A DNA stretch of 64,000 nucleotides, taken from contig NC_089594.1 in the NCBI RefSeq assembly GCF_019320115.1, positions 20,420,055 to 20,484,054 on the forward strand. The letters are read 5' to 3'. Each line of letters begins with the position of its first letter. Position 1 is the first letter of the stretch. The notes beneath the pieces were generated by a model. The model was not told the origin of the DNA, made no database searches, and saw only the letters and a program-made list of their open reading frames with translations. Below are positions 22,327 through 33,084 of this stretch, piece by piece. A program made the position numbers and the translations under genes. Source of the stretch: Miscanthus floridulus. Lineage: Eukaryota > Streptophyta > Magnoliopsida > Poales > Poaceae.

Positions 22327-22481
22327 TGTTGAAACTGGCGGTTTCAGACAACGTGGGGGAGACTGAGGCCTCCGCCCGTCGGACGTCGCCCTTGGGCGGA
22401 GGCTCGGGATAGGTACGACAGGAGGGCATGTAGTGAGTTGGCACGGAAAGCTAGGGTTTCATTGATTCATTCACCAACCAT
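22327..22481 (-). repeat. 5' LTR of Tat-2, inner fragment
   Basis: This is the first 155 bases of the 930-bp LTR, up to the CACTA-A insertion. It matches 9320-9474. The last three bases (CAT, 22479-22481) are the left copy of the CACTA-A target duplication. Confidence 0.95.
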
Positions 22482-22525
22482 CACTACTACAGGAATGAAT
22501 TTGCGCAGCGTGGCCAAAACACGCT

Positions 22526-22792
22526 CCGTGGCGGGCACCTTTTTTGCCCGCCACGGTTAACCGGTGGCCGGCCAGCGAGGCCGGCCACCGGGGCGCCCGC
22601 TGCGGGAAATTGGTTTACCGCGGCGGGCCACCTTACTTGCCCGCCGCATAAAATCGTTATTTACCGCGGCGGGCGGTATGAATAGCCCGCCGCGGTTAAT
22701 ACGGTTTACCATAGCGGGCGCTTTAAACTGCCCGCCGCGGTAAAGACTTGATTTACCGAGGCGGGCGTTTTATGTTGCCCGCCGCGGTAAAG
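22526..22792. repeat. 5' subterminal hairpin array of CACTA-A
   Basis: About six consecutive inverted repeats, each 30 to 40 bases, are built on TTACCGCGGCGGGC and its complement GCCCGCCGCGGTAA with short AT-rich loops. Subterminal repeats are where TnpA-type proteins bind in known CACTA elements. The array ends just before a TATA-like CATATACA near 22797 and the pyrimidine-rich tnp2 leader, so it is also the upstream promoter region of tnp2. Confidence 0.85.
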
Positions 22793-23212
22793 CCTGTACA
22801 TATACAGCCCTCGGACCCTCCTTCTTCTCCACGGGTCTTCCTCTCTCAAAACTCATGGGGGGAGGCTTTGCCCTAAAATTTGAGGAAACTTTTGATTTGA
22901 GTTGAAGGGCTTGGATTTGAGGGAGGAGGACATCATAAGAGGTTCATAAAGGCTCTCCCTCTCTCCTTCCATCCTCTCTCTTTATTTCCATCACCTAGAG
23001 TTCTCTTTAGATCTAGATCTAGATCTAGATCAATTTTAATGGAAAAAATGATGTTATGTATTTCTTTAACTTTAGATTCATCATAGATGCATGCTTCATC
23101 TTTCACATCGTCATTTTCTCTCTTTTTCATGATTTTGGACGTAAAAATCATCAATTTCTCCTAATTCTTCTTTATTTAATGTTGATTGTGATGGATAATG
23201 TTCGCAGATACG

Positions 23213-26200
23213 ATGGATAGATCGGAATGGATGTACCGGATCGATAGAGTGAATGATCCGCGGTACCTCTTTGAATTAAGGAAGTTTATTGCGGCTGGTA
23301 AAGCTCACCGTGAGAGACTGAAGCGGATGACAACCATATGTCCATGTTCTCGTTGCAAGAACCTGAAAGCCCACCGAGACAGCGAGGTGCAAACTCATTT
23401 GATCATGTATGGTTTCATCGAGGGCTACACAGTCTGGACATTTCACGGCGAAAGAGTTGGTGCGAGTGGCGCTGCATCTGGAGTTACCTCTTCGACGCCG
23501 ATGACGACAGCACCACCGGTGAATACAGATCCTTCCGCAGCAGCTGCGCCAGCCGACAGTGACAACAGTTGTCGTGATTACATCACGGTGGATGATGTAA
23601 TGCAAGACATGGCCGACGAAGCCGGCGACGGTGTTGATGGTCAGGATACTGTGAGCCAACCCGAGGATGTGCAGCTTGTTGAAGATCTAGTCAAACACTT
23701 CGATGAAGACGACGTTGTGTTGGGTTGCCCAAAGTGGTTGGAGAATTTCAGAGAGTTGAAACAGGCGGCAGTTGATCCTCTCTATAAGGACGGCGGCGAT
23801 TGTCCAAAGGACTGCACGGCGCTCCGTTTTAACCTCCATATGTTGATGTTGAAGGCTCGTCATGGTTGGTCTGACACTAGCTTCAATGAGTTGTTAAACT
23901 ACCTTGCCACCACGTACCCAACGGCTAACAAGGTGCCCGCCAATACTTATCGGGCCAAGAAGCTGATCCGGCCAGTGGCGATGAAGCTTAGAAAGTTTGA
24001 TGCATGCCCTAACCACTGCATCCTGTATCGGGGCAATGAGTATGAGAATTTGACGAGTTGTCCGCACTGTGGCTTTAGTCGGTACAAGAAAAATGCTGGT
24101 TGTCGCGTGGATGCAGAAGACGAGGGAGACTTGCGGGGTGGTCGGAAGAAGAACAAGAAGGGGGCAAAGAAGAGCAGTGTGGCCAAACAGATCTCGGCTC
24201 AGCAGGACGATGAAGAAGAGGGTTACACGCACAGGAAAAGTCCAGCACTGTCGGTGTGGTACCTGCCCGTGACCGATCGCCTGCGTGCAATATTCGGGAA
24301 CCCGGATGATGCCAAGCTCATGTCCTGGCATGCATCTGCTGACCGCCTGAACGACGATGGCAAGCTACGGCACCCATCCGATGGCAAGCAGTGGAAGGAT
24401 TTCGACGAGGCCTACCCGGAGTTTGGCAAGGAGCCCAGGCATGTTAGGTTCGCGCTAAGTACTGACAGGATGAACCCGTTCGGTGAGCTTAGCAGCTCGC
24501 ACAGCACTTGGCCCGTCGTGCTCACCATGTACAACCTACCTCCCCATCTATGTCAGAAGCGTAGGTACCTTATGCTGACCATGCTTATCTCCGGACCGAA
24601 GCAGCCCGGCAACGATATAGATGTGTTCCTAGAGCCGTTCATGGAGGAAATGAAGATACTATTTGATGTTGGGGTCCAGATGGTGGATGCATCCTGCAAG
24701 GAGAAGTTCACACTAAAAGCAATCATCTTTGTCACCATCACCGATTACCCCGGTCTCTTCTCACTATCGGGGCAGATCAAAGGGAAGACCGGCTGCGTAA
24801 TTTGTATCGACGAGACCTGCTACACTTACCTTAAGGGATCCAATAAGATGGTGTACACGAGGCACAGACGGTTCCTCACCAAAAATCATAGGTATAGAAG
24901 AAGTATTATGAACAAATACTTTGACAATCAAGACGAGCCGCAGCGTGATCAAATGACGCAGACTAGTTGGGGAACAAAGGTGTATGAGATGGTCAAGGAC
25001 ATGGATCAGGTGGAGTTTGGAAAGAAGAAGAAGCCGCCTAAAGAGGGGCCCAAGCAGACAAGGAAGCGAAAGCGGGACCAGACGGAGGAAGTTCCCGCCG
25101 CCGTTCCTTTCAAGAAGATGTCAATTTTCTTCAAGTACCTGTCGTATTGGAAAACACTGAATACACCCCATGCCATCGACTGCATGCACCTGGAGAAAAA
25201 TGTCTTCGAAAGCACGATCGGTGTCCTGCTGGACATCAAGGGCAAGACAAAGGATGGTATTAAGTCACGGACGGATCTTGTCAATCTGGGCATCAGGCCG
25301 GACCTTCACCCGGGACCGCCTCAGAATGGTAAAGTCGATATCCCGGGTGCGGCCTGCAACCTAACGCAAGATGAGAGGACGGCTTTTCTTAAGTTGCTTA
25401 GGGGTATCAAGGTGCCGACTGGTTTCTCTTCCAACATCAAGAGCCTGGTCTCCATGAAAGACCTCATAATGACCGGCTACAACTCACACGACTGCCACGT
25501 CATGCTGACGGTGTTCCTACCAATTGCGATTAGGGCTATCCGTCCAGAGTACGTGAAGATGGTCATCACACGGATGTCATACTTCTTTAATCGCATCACT
25601 CAGAAGGTCATTGATAAGGCTGAGCTGCCTGCCCTGAAGGAGTTCATCGCGGAGACCCTTTGCCAGCTCGAGATGTGCTTTCCACCATCTTACTTTGATA
25701 TTATGCCACACCTAATGATGCATATGGTCGATCAGATCCATCAACTAGGCCCCGTGTACCTACACCAGATGTGGACGTACGAGCGGTTCATGTCCACCCT
25801 CAACAGATACGTCCATAACCGCGCTTACCCGGAGGGCTCTATGATCGAGGCATACACAACGGAGGAGGCCGTGAACTGGTGTATGAGGTACATAAGAGAT
25901 GGGAGGGTGATTGGGTTGCCTGTCCATCACCACGAAGGCAAAACCTCAGGAATGGGGTGCACAGGCCGAAAAGTGCGCACCGATGTGCCAAACCGAATGG
26001 TGCAAGAAGCTCATTACAGCATCCTTCATCAGTTAGTGAGCATGGAGAAATATATTGAAAAGAACCTGGAAGAGATCCGCGCCGCTAATGATGGACAACG
26101 CACGGAGGCATGGGTCCAGAACCATCACAAGAGCAATTTCATAGACTGGCTCAAAGAGCAACACATACCCCTTGAAGGATGCCCTGATGAAGATACGGAG

Positions 26201-26800
26201 ACCATTAAGAGGCTTGTGTTAGGCCCATCCAGCCAAATCACCACGTGGCAAGGGTATGACGTCCAGGGCTACAGGTTCCACACGAAAGACAAGGACAAGA
26301 AGAGCTCGGCACAGAACTGCGGTGTTCGATACGAGGGCGAAGAAGAGTACACGGGCCAGAGGAGGCAATACTATGGGCAAGTTGAAGAAATATGGGAACT
26401 TGACTACGGCCAGAACCTACGCATAACCGTCTTCCATTGCCAGTGGGTCAAACCGAATGCGGTTGCAGTGGACAGTTATGGGCTAACCACCGTGGACCTC
26501 AAAAGTATCGGCTACAAAGATGACCCGTGGGTACTAGCAACCAATGTCGCACAAGTGGCCTACTATATATATGCAGAGGACCCAAAAAGGCATGTGGTTG
26601 TGTCCGGAAAGCAGCGGATTGTGGGAGCTGATGGGGTGCAGAGTCCCGAACAATACAACAACTACGCAGAGCTCGAGCTTTTTACCGATCACCCAAAGAA
26701 GATCAAGGCCGTCGAGGACCGATTCAACAAGTCCAGGATGATGCCGTGGGCCCGCCCCGATGGTGAGAAGAGGACGGTGAAAGCACCTGCACCAAAATGA
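23213..26800 (+). CDS. tnp2: TNP2-type transposase of CACTA-A
   Basis: This 1,195-residue frame encodes the catalytic transposase of CACTA elements, which acts in the nucleus on the terminal repeats. I chose the ATG at 23213 (MDRSEWMY) because that start is typical of the family; an ATG five codons upstream precedes a possible splice acceptor (TTCGCAG). An N-terminal transposase-associated domain holds CPCSRC near residue 43, and a second Cys pair (CPHCGFSRYKKN) lies near 282. The Transposase_21 core spans roughly 340-560 (STDRMNPFGELSSSHSTWPV, QPGNDIDVFL). A DUF4218-like region is at 730-880 (VPTGFSSNI, GPVYLHQMWTYERFM) and a DUF4216-like region at 1020-1125 (EEIWELDYGQN). No stop or frameshift interrupts it. 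CACTA-B carries a decayed homologue. Confidence 0.94.
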   Translation: MDRSEWMYRIDRVNDPRYLFELRKFIAAGKAHRERLKRMTTICPCSRCKNLKAHRDSEVQTHLIMYGFIEGYTVWTFHGERVGASGAASGVTSSTPMTTAPPVNTDPSAAAAPADSDNSCRDYITVDDVMQDMADEAGDGVDGQDTVSQPEDVQLVEDLVKHFDEDDVVLGCPKWLENFRELKQAAVDPLYKDGGDCPKDCTALRFNLHMLMLKARHGWSDTSFNELLNYLATTYPTANKVPANTYRAKKLIRPVAMKLRKFDACPNHCILYRGNEYENLTSCPHCGFSRYKKNAGCRVDAEDEGDLRGGRKKNKKGAKKSSVAKQISAQQDDEEEGYTHRKSPALSVWYLPVTDRLRAIFGNPDDAKLMSWHASADRLNDDGKLRHPSDGKQWKDFDEAYPEFGKEPRHVRFALSTDRMNPFGELSSSHSTWPVVLTMYNLPPHLCQKRRYLMLTMLISGPKQPGNDIDVFLEPFMEEMKILFDVGVQMVDASCKEKFTLKAIIFVTITDYPGLFSLSGQIKGKTGCVICIDETCYTYLKGSNKMVYTRHRRFLTKNHRYRRSIMNKYFDNQDEPQRDQMTQTSWGTKVYEMVKDMDQVEFGKKKKPPKEGPKQTRKRKRDQTEEVPAAVPFKKMSIFFKYLSYWKTLNTPHAIDCMHLEKNVFESTIGVLLDIKGKTKDGIKSRTDLVNLGIRPDLHPGPPQNGKVDIPGAACNLTQDERTAFLKLLRGIKVPTGFSSNIKSLVSMKDLIMTGYNSHDCHVMLTVFLPIAIRAIRPEYVKMVITRMSYFFNRITQKVIDKAELPALKEFIAETLCQLEMCFPPSYFDIMPHLMMHMVDQIHQLGPVYLHQMWTYERFMSTLNRYVHNRAYPEGSMIEAYTTEEAVNWCMRYIRDGRVIGLPVHHHEGKTSGMGCTGRKVRTDVPNRMVQEAHYSILHQLVSMEKYIEKNLEEIRAANDGQRTEAWVQNHHKSNFIDWLKEQHIPLEGCPDEDTETIKRLVLGPSSQITTWQGYDVQGYRFHTKDKDKKSSAQNCGVRYEGEEEYTGQRRQYYGQVEEIWELDYGQNLRITVFHCQWVKPNAVAVDSYGLTTVDLKSIGYKDDPWVLATNVAQVAYYIYAEDPKRHVVVSGKQRIVGADGVQSPEQYNNYAELELFTDHPKKIKAVEDRFNKSRMMPWARPDGEKRTVKAPAPK

Positions 26801-26814
26801 TTAATGTATCCCAG

Positions 26815-26945
26815 AGACATATATATATATATATGTAATAATGTAGTGGACTCTATACGTATCCCAGAGACATATATATAATAATGTATCCTAGAGACTC
26901 TATATGTAACAATCCCAGATACTCTATATGCATACTCTATAAAAG
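26815..26945. repeat. AT-rich direct repeats behind tnp2
   Basis: A unit of the form TCCCAGAGACATATATAT recurs about four times in varied form just after the tnp2 stop. It is probably the 3' untranslated region and terminator zone; I see no sharper signal. Confidence 0.6.
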
Positions 26946-27115
26946 AGGATAAAATTCTTAAGTGTGCTACAAAAGTCAAGTAATAAAAAACCAAGGGACC
27001 TCAAAAGTATAGACTAATGAATACAACTAATGAATTAGCTAATGAATTATGTTAGTATAGACTAGTTTCATCTTCATGAGACTTAAAATAGGTAATGAAT
27101 TCTGAACTGATGATC

Positions 27116-27283
27116 TTTACCGCGGCGGGCATATAACAGCGCCCGCCGCGGTTAATAGATTAACCGCGGCGGGCATATAACAGCGCCCGCCATGGTTAAT
27201 AGATTAACCGCGGCGGGCAACTTAACAGACCGCCGTGGTAAACATTTCCCGCGGCGGGCTGTAACGTTGCCCGCCGCGGTTAA
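27116..27283. repeat. Internal hairpin array of CACTA-A
   Basis: Four inverted repeats of the same TTTACCGCGGCGGGC family as at the two ends stand between the two genes. The array is followed nine bases later by a TATA box. Its units are as well conserved as those at the ends. Confidence 0.85.
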
Positions 27284-27291
27284 TCGCAACA

Positions 27292-27299
27292 TATATAAG
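27292..27299 (+). promoter_or_regulatory. TATA box of the CACTA-A second gene
   Basis: TATATAAG follows the internal hairpin array directly and precedes a GC- and pyrimidine-rich leader. That leader ends in a splice donor (CCG then GTGAGT) at 27571. Confidence 0.7.
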
Positions 27300-27324
27300 C
27301 CGTCCCCACCCTCAACATCTCGGC

Positions 27325-27570
27325 GGTCTTTCGTGCGGTTCAGTTTTACCCCGAAGGGCTGCCAAAATCTCACGCCGCCGCCGCCGCCGCCGGGCTCCAC
27401 CGCCGATTGAGCTCCTCCGCGCACCGACCCCCGCCCCCGTTCTCCTCCCCGTGCCCGGTCCGCGCCCCCGTCCTCCTCTCCCTTGCCCGCGCCCCGCCCC
27501 CGTGCTCCTCCGGCGCCCCGTCACCGGAACCCTAGCACCTGCTCTCCAGGCGGCCGGCACCAACACGCCG
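27325..27570 (+). other. 5' untranslated exon of the CACTA-A second gene
   Basis: The approximate transcription start is inferred 25 to 35 bases after the TATA box. The exon ends at GTGAGT (27571). The matching acceptor is TTGTAG at 29051, eight bases before the coding start. The intron of about 1.48 kb holds a captured gene fragment and a TAC-rich simple repeat. Confidence 0.55.
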
Positions 27571-28076
27571 GTGAGTTACCCTCTACCCCCGTCGCCGCTG
27601 CGTTTGCTTACCCATTTCCCCTTTCCCTCCGTTCATACTGGGGCGTCGCGCGTCCACCGCAATATAGGGGCAGTTTGTGTTTGCTTTATTGTCATGTGCA
27701 GTCTTAAGCAGTTGTAGCTTGTAGGAAAGCAGTCGTGAAAATTTTAATTGGTAAATCAAGTTTGGTTTACACAAACTATGACACTATGTTATGCAAGTAC
27801 TATACAAATACGATATTGCTTCCCACACATTTGTTGTGTAATTGAAAATGCATTAGTGTTTCTATTTGCAACCTAGATAGAAAGAAAAGCAGCTAGCCAA
27901 CTGTCAAGCCCTGAAAACTCTAAAGGCAGTTCTACCTAACAAGATTATCCTAATACATATCAATATCAGAAGAAACTGTAGAGTACCTATGTCAATTGCT
28001 ATATCTGGTCCAGTTGTATACGTCTTGTCTCCTTTTTTTATTTCTGGCCTTACATTTTTATTTTTTATTTCCCACA

Positions 28077-28311
28077 TCAAATCATATGATTTATCAGTAG
28101 GGTTCCCTCCAGTTTCTCATCAAAATAATCTTGAAAAGGGGCATGTAACAAACCTCTTCGCAGTTTGTCATCATATTCTTTACCACGGTGGAAATAATCA
28201 GCACTGTAACTTGAAGGAATGTTTGAATCTGATTTTGGTTTACTCGCAAGCCTTTTCTCTTGCAGCACCTTTTTAGCTGCCTCAGTTTCTTCGATATTTC
28301 TTAATTTGTAC
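28077..28311 (-). pseudogene. Captured 3'-terminal exon of a host gene, antisense in the CACTA-A intron
   Basis: On the minus strand a polypyrimidine tract and CCACAG acceptor lead into an open frame starting at 28311. It runs for 78 codons (YKLRNIEETEAAKKVLQEKR, then SNIPSSYSADYFHRGKEYDD) to a TGA at 28077, followed by an AT-rich 3' UTR-like stretch. The upstream side looks like intron. Nothing in CACTA elements accounts for it, so it resembles a host gene fragment taken up by the transposon. I do not recognise the protein; it is charged and probably helical. Confidence 0.55.
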
Positions 28312-28574
28312 CTGTGGAAATAAAAAAAATGATAACATGGAATTGCATGTAATTGTGCATCTACCTTTGAAAAGAAAGTCTATTACTAGAATAAAATTTA
28401 AACTACAACACAGATAAAAATATTAGAAAAAACAGAGAAGCTCTGCCTAGGTTACATTGTTGGGTCCATGATGCTCATAGAACTGTGGTGATGCATGACA
28501 TATCTTTGTAATGGAGTCCTAATTTGAACATATCATTGTTGTATAGTTTAGTCACAATAAATTAATGGTGAGTA

Positions 28575-28730
28575 TACTACTTCCTCCTGTACTACTACTA
28601 GTATACTACTACTACTGCCTACTACTTTCTAGTAGTATACTACTACTAGTATACTACTACTGCCTACTACTACTCCCTCCTCTACTCCTCTACTCCCTCC
28701 TATACTACTATTCTACTACTGCTGCTCCTG
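28575..28730. repeat. TAC/TACTCC-rich simple repeat
   Basis: Interrupted runs of TACTAC and TAGTATACTACTACTA lie in the first intron of the second CACTA-A gene. A shorter similar run lies at about 28968-29010. Confidence 0.8.
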
Positions 28731-29058
28731 TTTTTGATTTGTGAAAGGTTTTTATTTAATGGGGCTGCTTCCTTTTTTGGCATATGCAATGATGAACTTT
28801 TAAACTTATTGCTGAGGCAGTGGCATATGCAATGATGTGAACCCTTTTATGCTGAGGCAGCGGCGATGATGATCGAGTGCCCCCGCTAAACTAGGATGGC
28901 TTGTATACCAGATACAAGCAACCAGTTTAAAAGCGATGTGATGACAATGGGGCAAATCTGAGCCAACTACTACTACTTTACTACTCTAGTACTACTCTAC
29001 TTTACTACTCTATAACTGTGTCTATACAACTGAAATATGTATTCATTGTAGCTTTCCA

Positions 29059-32000
29059 ATGGCGGAGGAACCGATAAGCGAATGGCGCGACCCTACCCCT
29101 AGTGCATCATCATCAACTAGCCTCGAGAGCCAAGTGTCCGTGACCCCTAGGCCAACAAAGAAACGTCGTACAGAGGACGATGATGATCCGACCTACCAAC
29201 CGAGGGACGATGAAGTTGAAAGTGCGCGGTCTCCAAACCCTGAACAGATGCCGGTGGTGCCTCGAGAATTGAATTTCGAGGAGGAAGAAGTCAGTGACAA
29301 AGAACCCCCCGCTCCATCTCCAACCACTTCAGGTAAGTCTAGTGGTCAGAGGACAAAGCTGAGAAGGGGGGAACACGGGAGGCACCGGAGGGAAATCCAC
29401 GGTGAAGTCCATGTGATCCATGAGGTGGGACCAGAGGGAAACCCGTTGTCGCCACCCACGGTCCTTGCCAAGTTCAGCAACCAGGTGGCATGTATAGTCA
29501 AGGACAAGGTGGAGATCACTTGGGCGGAGTGGAACAATGTCCCGGTCGACTACAAGACACATATCTGGGGTGAGGTGACGAGGAGCTTCCATTATCCCGA
29601 GGACGCCGATCTAGACAAGTGCAGGGAGTGGGTCATGCACGTGGCAGGAAGAGCCTTTAGAAACTTCAAGTCCATGCTGACCAGGTACTACCTGAAGCTA
29701 GGCAAGTCACCCTGTGTCAAATACACTATGGTGAAGGAACATCACTGGGAAGAGTTCTGCAAACAAAGAACAACAGAAGAAGCAAAGGCAAAGAGCGCCA
29801 AGTTCAGCGCACTCGCGAAGAAGAACCTGCACCCCCACCACTTGGGCATGACTGGGTTTGCTGGTAAGAGGCCCCAGTGGCGGGAGGAAGAAAGGGCTAG
29901 AGCTGCCGCCGGGCTTCCCGATCTGTACGACGGTCTAGACTTGAGGGCTAAGGACTTCATTTATGCCCGCAAGCCGAAGAAGCTCAAGGAGGGCGCGAGC
30001 AAGTTCAATGAGCCGAAGTTCGAGGAGGTGGAGAGGGCTCTCATCCAGGCCGCTAAATCCAAGGACAGCTTCGAGGTTCGCAGGGGCCAGGACTTGCTGA
30101 CCCTAGCGCTGGGAACCCCCGAGCACCGTGGCCGCGTCCGTGGCATGTCGTCGAAGATGAGCTGGAACTCAGTGGAGTCATGGCAATCCGACGCTGCCAC
30201 ATACCGGTCAAGGCAGAGGTACAAGGAGGGCATCTTTCAGAAGGGCTATGATCAAGGCGTGGCCGAAATGATCAGTCGGTCCATAAAAGAAGCCTTCACG
30301 AGCAATGACCCAGATATGGTGTCGATGAGGTCACAGATGCTTCGCCAGGCAGGCGTGGCCGTGCCACAAGTTCCACAAGGGCAGACACAAGGGCAGCCAC
30401 TGCCGATGATCGAGGATCGCCCAAGGCACCCCGTCGACGACATCCGGCAACCCATGCGCGTCAACCTCAACATCCCGTTCGGCAGGGCAAAAAAGTTGAC
30501 CGTGGGTGAGGGTTACATGCACCCCAAAGAAGATATCAAAGATTTCAACCAAGACCAGATCCCTGCCAACTATGCTGCCGTGATACTTACATGGTACGCG
30601 ACCCAATATGAAGAATTTGAAATGGAATATCCAACTGCACAAGGGGTAACGATCCTTGGAGCTGCCATTGGTTCCGAAGTCCTGTGGAACAAGGACGACA
30701 TAGAGATCATTCTCTCGACGCCGACTTCTACGCCGATGGCGACACCAGCATCACAACCATCCGTTGCCGGATCTTGTCCCCCCGATGATCCGGATCACGG
30801 CGACGGCGATGACGAAGGCAATGGCGGGGATGACAAGGGAAGGAAGTCACCCCGAGGCACAAGCCCTCACCCTCGTTCTCCTACTCCAACAACAAGTCCA
30901 CCCGCACCTCCCGATAGTCCGTCTAAGGGCACAAGCAAAGGACCGGGAGGCACGGAGGAACCGGGGGCAAAGACACCGCCTGCTGCCATTGCGAGCACAA
31001 GCCACTGTCCTCCACCGCCGGCGAAGACTAAAGGCGACCAAGGGCATCTCACATACTCACTTGAGTTCGAAAGGTATGGTAGCGGCGAGCATAATTTGCT
31101 AATAACTTTTCTTTGCCATAATATGGTACTAACATTTCTATCCCAGGCCAAGATCACCTTTCCATCTATTTCCTGAATCGGATGACTGCCCCGGCCATTA
31201 CGAGCATGGGAAGTTCATGATAACCAAGGCCCAGCTCGTCGACGAGGAAAGGTGGGAGACAAGGAGGTTTCATCTCTGGTACATGGAAGCGGCAAAAGCT
31301 GGCCTACATGGTTTTCTAGTCAAGGTTGTGGCGGAGTACTTCCACTTGCCCGGCAACGATGTAGAACTCCCCGTGGACTTCCACGACATGTACAGACTAC
31401 TACGGGAACAAGACCTTGACATCGCCCAAGTCACCTTGTTCTCTATGTAAGTGATGAATTGCGAGTTTCACATATCACCTGCCTTTGAATCGGTCAAGAC
31501 TACTTATATATGCCACGATGGCTTGTCCTTGCAGGTTGATGGCCTATATATCCAAGGAACTAAAACTTGATGTTATCTATCTATCTCCAATGCATATTGC
31601 TCAAAGAGTCATCATTGGTTACCACCTAGATGACAATCATCCAACCATGAAAGACTTGACCAAGCGACAGAGAGAGGCGCACAGGAAGAAACTGATGGAC
31701 AATGAGAAGTTGAACATTTCAAGGTACATACTAGGAGCAATGAAGAAGATCAGGAGAAATGGGTGTATCGTAGCTGCCTACCACTTTGGGTAAGTCGAAG
31801 ACATGCCTGTAGAGATAAGTGGGTAGCTAGCTAGTATTATTATTTCTCATTATAACCTGTATTTTGTTTCAATGGCGCAGCCAAGGCCTCGAGGGTCACT
31901 GGGTTGCATTTATCATCTACCCTCAGGATGGCAGGGCCTGCGTATTTGATTCGTTGAGAATGCCAAACTTAAAAGGGTACAAGGCCTTTGAAGATTGCCT

Positions 32001-32577
32001 CAGAGTGTAAGTGACTGAACTGTCTTCTCATATGCGTTCTAATGCCCTGCCTAATACTAGTACATTTCATATAGCGCTTATAAGGAGTACGTGAAGGATC
32101 CTGAATGCTATGATCGAAGAACAGAGAATTTTAAGGCTAAGCATAAGAACCGCATCAAAATCAGACGCAACTTTCCGGTAAGTATTTGAAAGGTTTAATT
32201 GTGCGTTCTGTTCATAAGCGTTCTAATGCCTGTATTCTAATGCTTGTGTATCGATCATGCAGTGTGCCAAACAACCGGTAGGATCACAAACCTGTGGCTT
32301 CTACGTCTGTGAGTACCTGAGGGAGTGCAAGCAGTATAGCAGCAGTTGGAGGGTGCTCAAGAATGGATTGAACTGGTGGAGAGACGTGCAGAGCACCCAA
32401 CACTCCTTCAAGCAGACAAAGGCGGACATATGTAAGTTTGTCTTAGACAAATGCGTGCTTGAAGGGAGCACGTTCTTCAATGAAAACAGCCAACTAGCGA
32501 TTTTACCGGAGTACGAGAGGCTGAGGAAATGGCCCACGATGATGCGTCCGCAAGATTACTCCTTAGGGCATGTATAA
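29059..32577 (+). CDS. TnpA-like protein fused to a Ulp1/C48 SUMO protease (CACTA-A second gene)
   Basis: Coding exons are 29059-31073, 31147-31446, 31535-31789, 31881-32006, 32075-32177 and 32263-32577. All introns are GT-AG and all joins keep the frame, giving 1,037 residues. Residues 1-120 are acidic and disordered. About 120-430 resembles the plant En/Spm Transposase_24 family (VKDKVEITWAEWNNVPVDYK, TLALGTPEHRGRVRG), and a second conserved segment starts at HPVDDIRQPMRVNLNIPFG. About 570-660 is a proline-, serine- and threonine-rich linker. The C-terminus is a Ulp1-type cysteine protease, which cleaves SUMO from proteins, with H863 (GHWVAF), D880 (VFDSLR), Q937 and C944 (SQTCGFYVCEY). The N-terminal half probably binds the subterminal hairpins. 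Such C48 domains are often linked to CACTA transposons in grasses; no break is seen. Confidence 0.9.
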
Positions 32578-32773
32578 CGACTTCAATATGTAAATGTAAT
32601 GAATTAACAATGACAAGAACGACTAAGTGAATGTATATATATGTATATTATCTCATGTGTAATGCCTGCATACTTTTTAAGTTTAATTTGTGAAATCTGG
32701 ATGTGATTTGAATTTGAATTTGAATTTGAATTTAATTATATGGCTGCTGTATTTTTTTTAATTCAGGGAAAAT

Positions 32774-33060
32774 TTTACCGAGGCGGGCAAATGATAATGC
32801 CCGCCACGGCTAACGAACATAACCGCGGCGGGCTCTGTACTGTGTCCGCCGTGGTAAAATAATTTACCGCGGCGGGCGGTTCAACGTGACCGCCGTGGTA
32901 AAAGTATGTTTACCGCAGCGGGCACGTTACATCGCCCGCCGTGGTAAATCGGTTAACCGCGGCGGGCAAAGCCGCCCGCCGCGGTTAAGCCACGATTTAC
33001 CGTGGCCTCTAGGCCGCGGCGGACGGCTTTGCCCGCCGCGGAAAATCAAAAACGCCCGCC
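32774..33060. repeat. 3' subterminal hairpin array of CACTA-A
   Basis: About six inverted repeats of the TTACCGCGGCGGGC family occur, with more varied arms (TTACCGAGGCGGGC, CCGCCGTGGTAAA). The array ends about 25 bases before the 3' terminus TGTAGTAGTG. Confidence 0.85.
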
Positions 33061-33084
33061 TCCATAAACGTTTGTGTAGTAGTG

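Larger units (their letters stand above)
22482..33084 (+). mobile_element. CACTA-A: apparently intact CACTA (En/Spm) DNA transposon
   Basis: The element is 10,603 bp and has perfect 10-bp terminal inverted repeats CACTACTACA/TGTAGTAGTG. It is flanked by CAT at 22479-22481 and 33085-33087; the undisturbed LTR copy has CAT once at the matching place, so the borders are exact. It carries three hairpin-rich repeat arrays, a tnp2 transposase gene without stops and a multi-exon TnpA-like-Ulp1 gene whose exons all join in frame. By sequence alone nothing is missing for autonomy. Confidence 0.96.
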
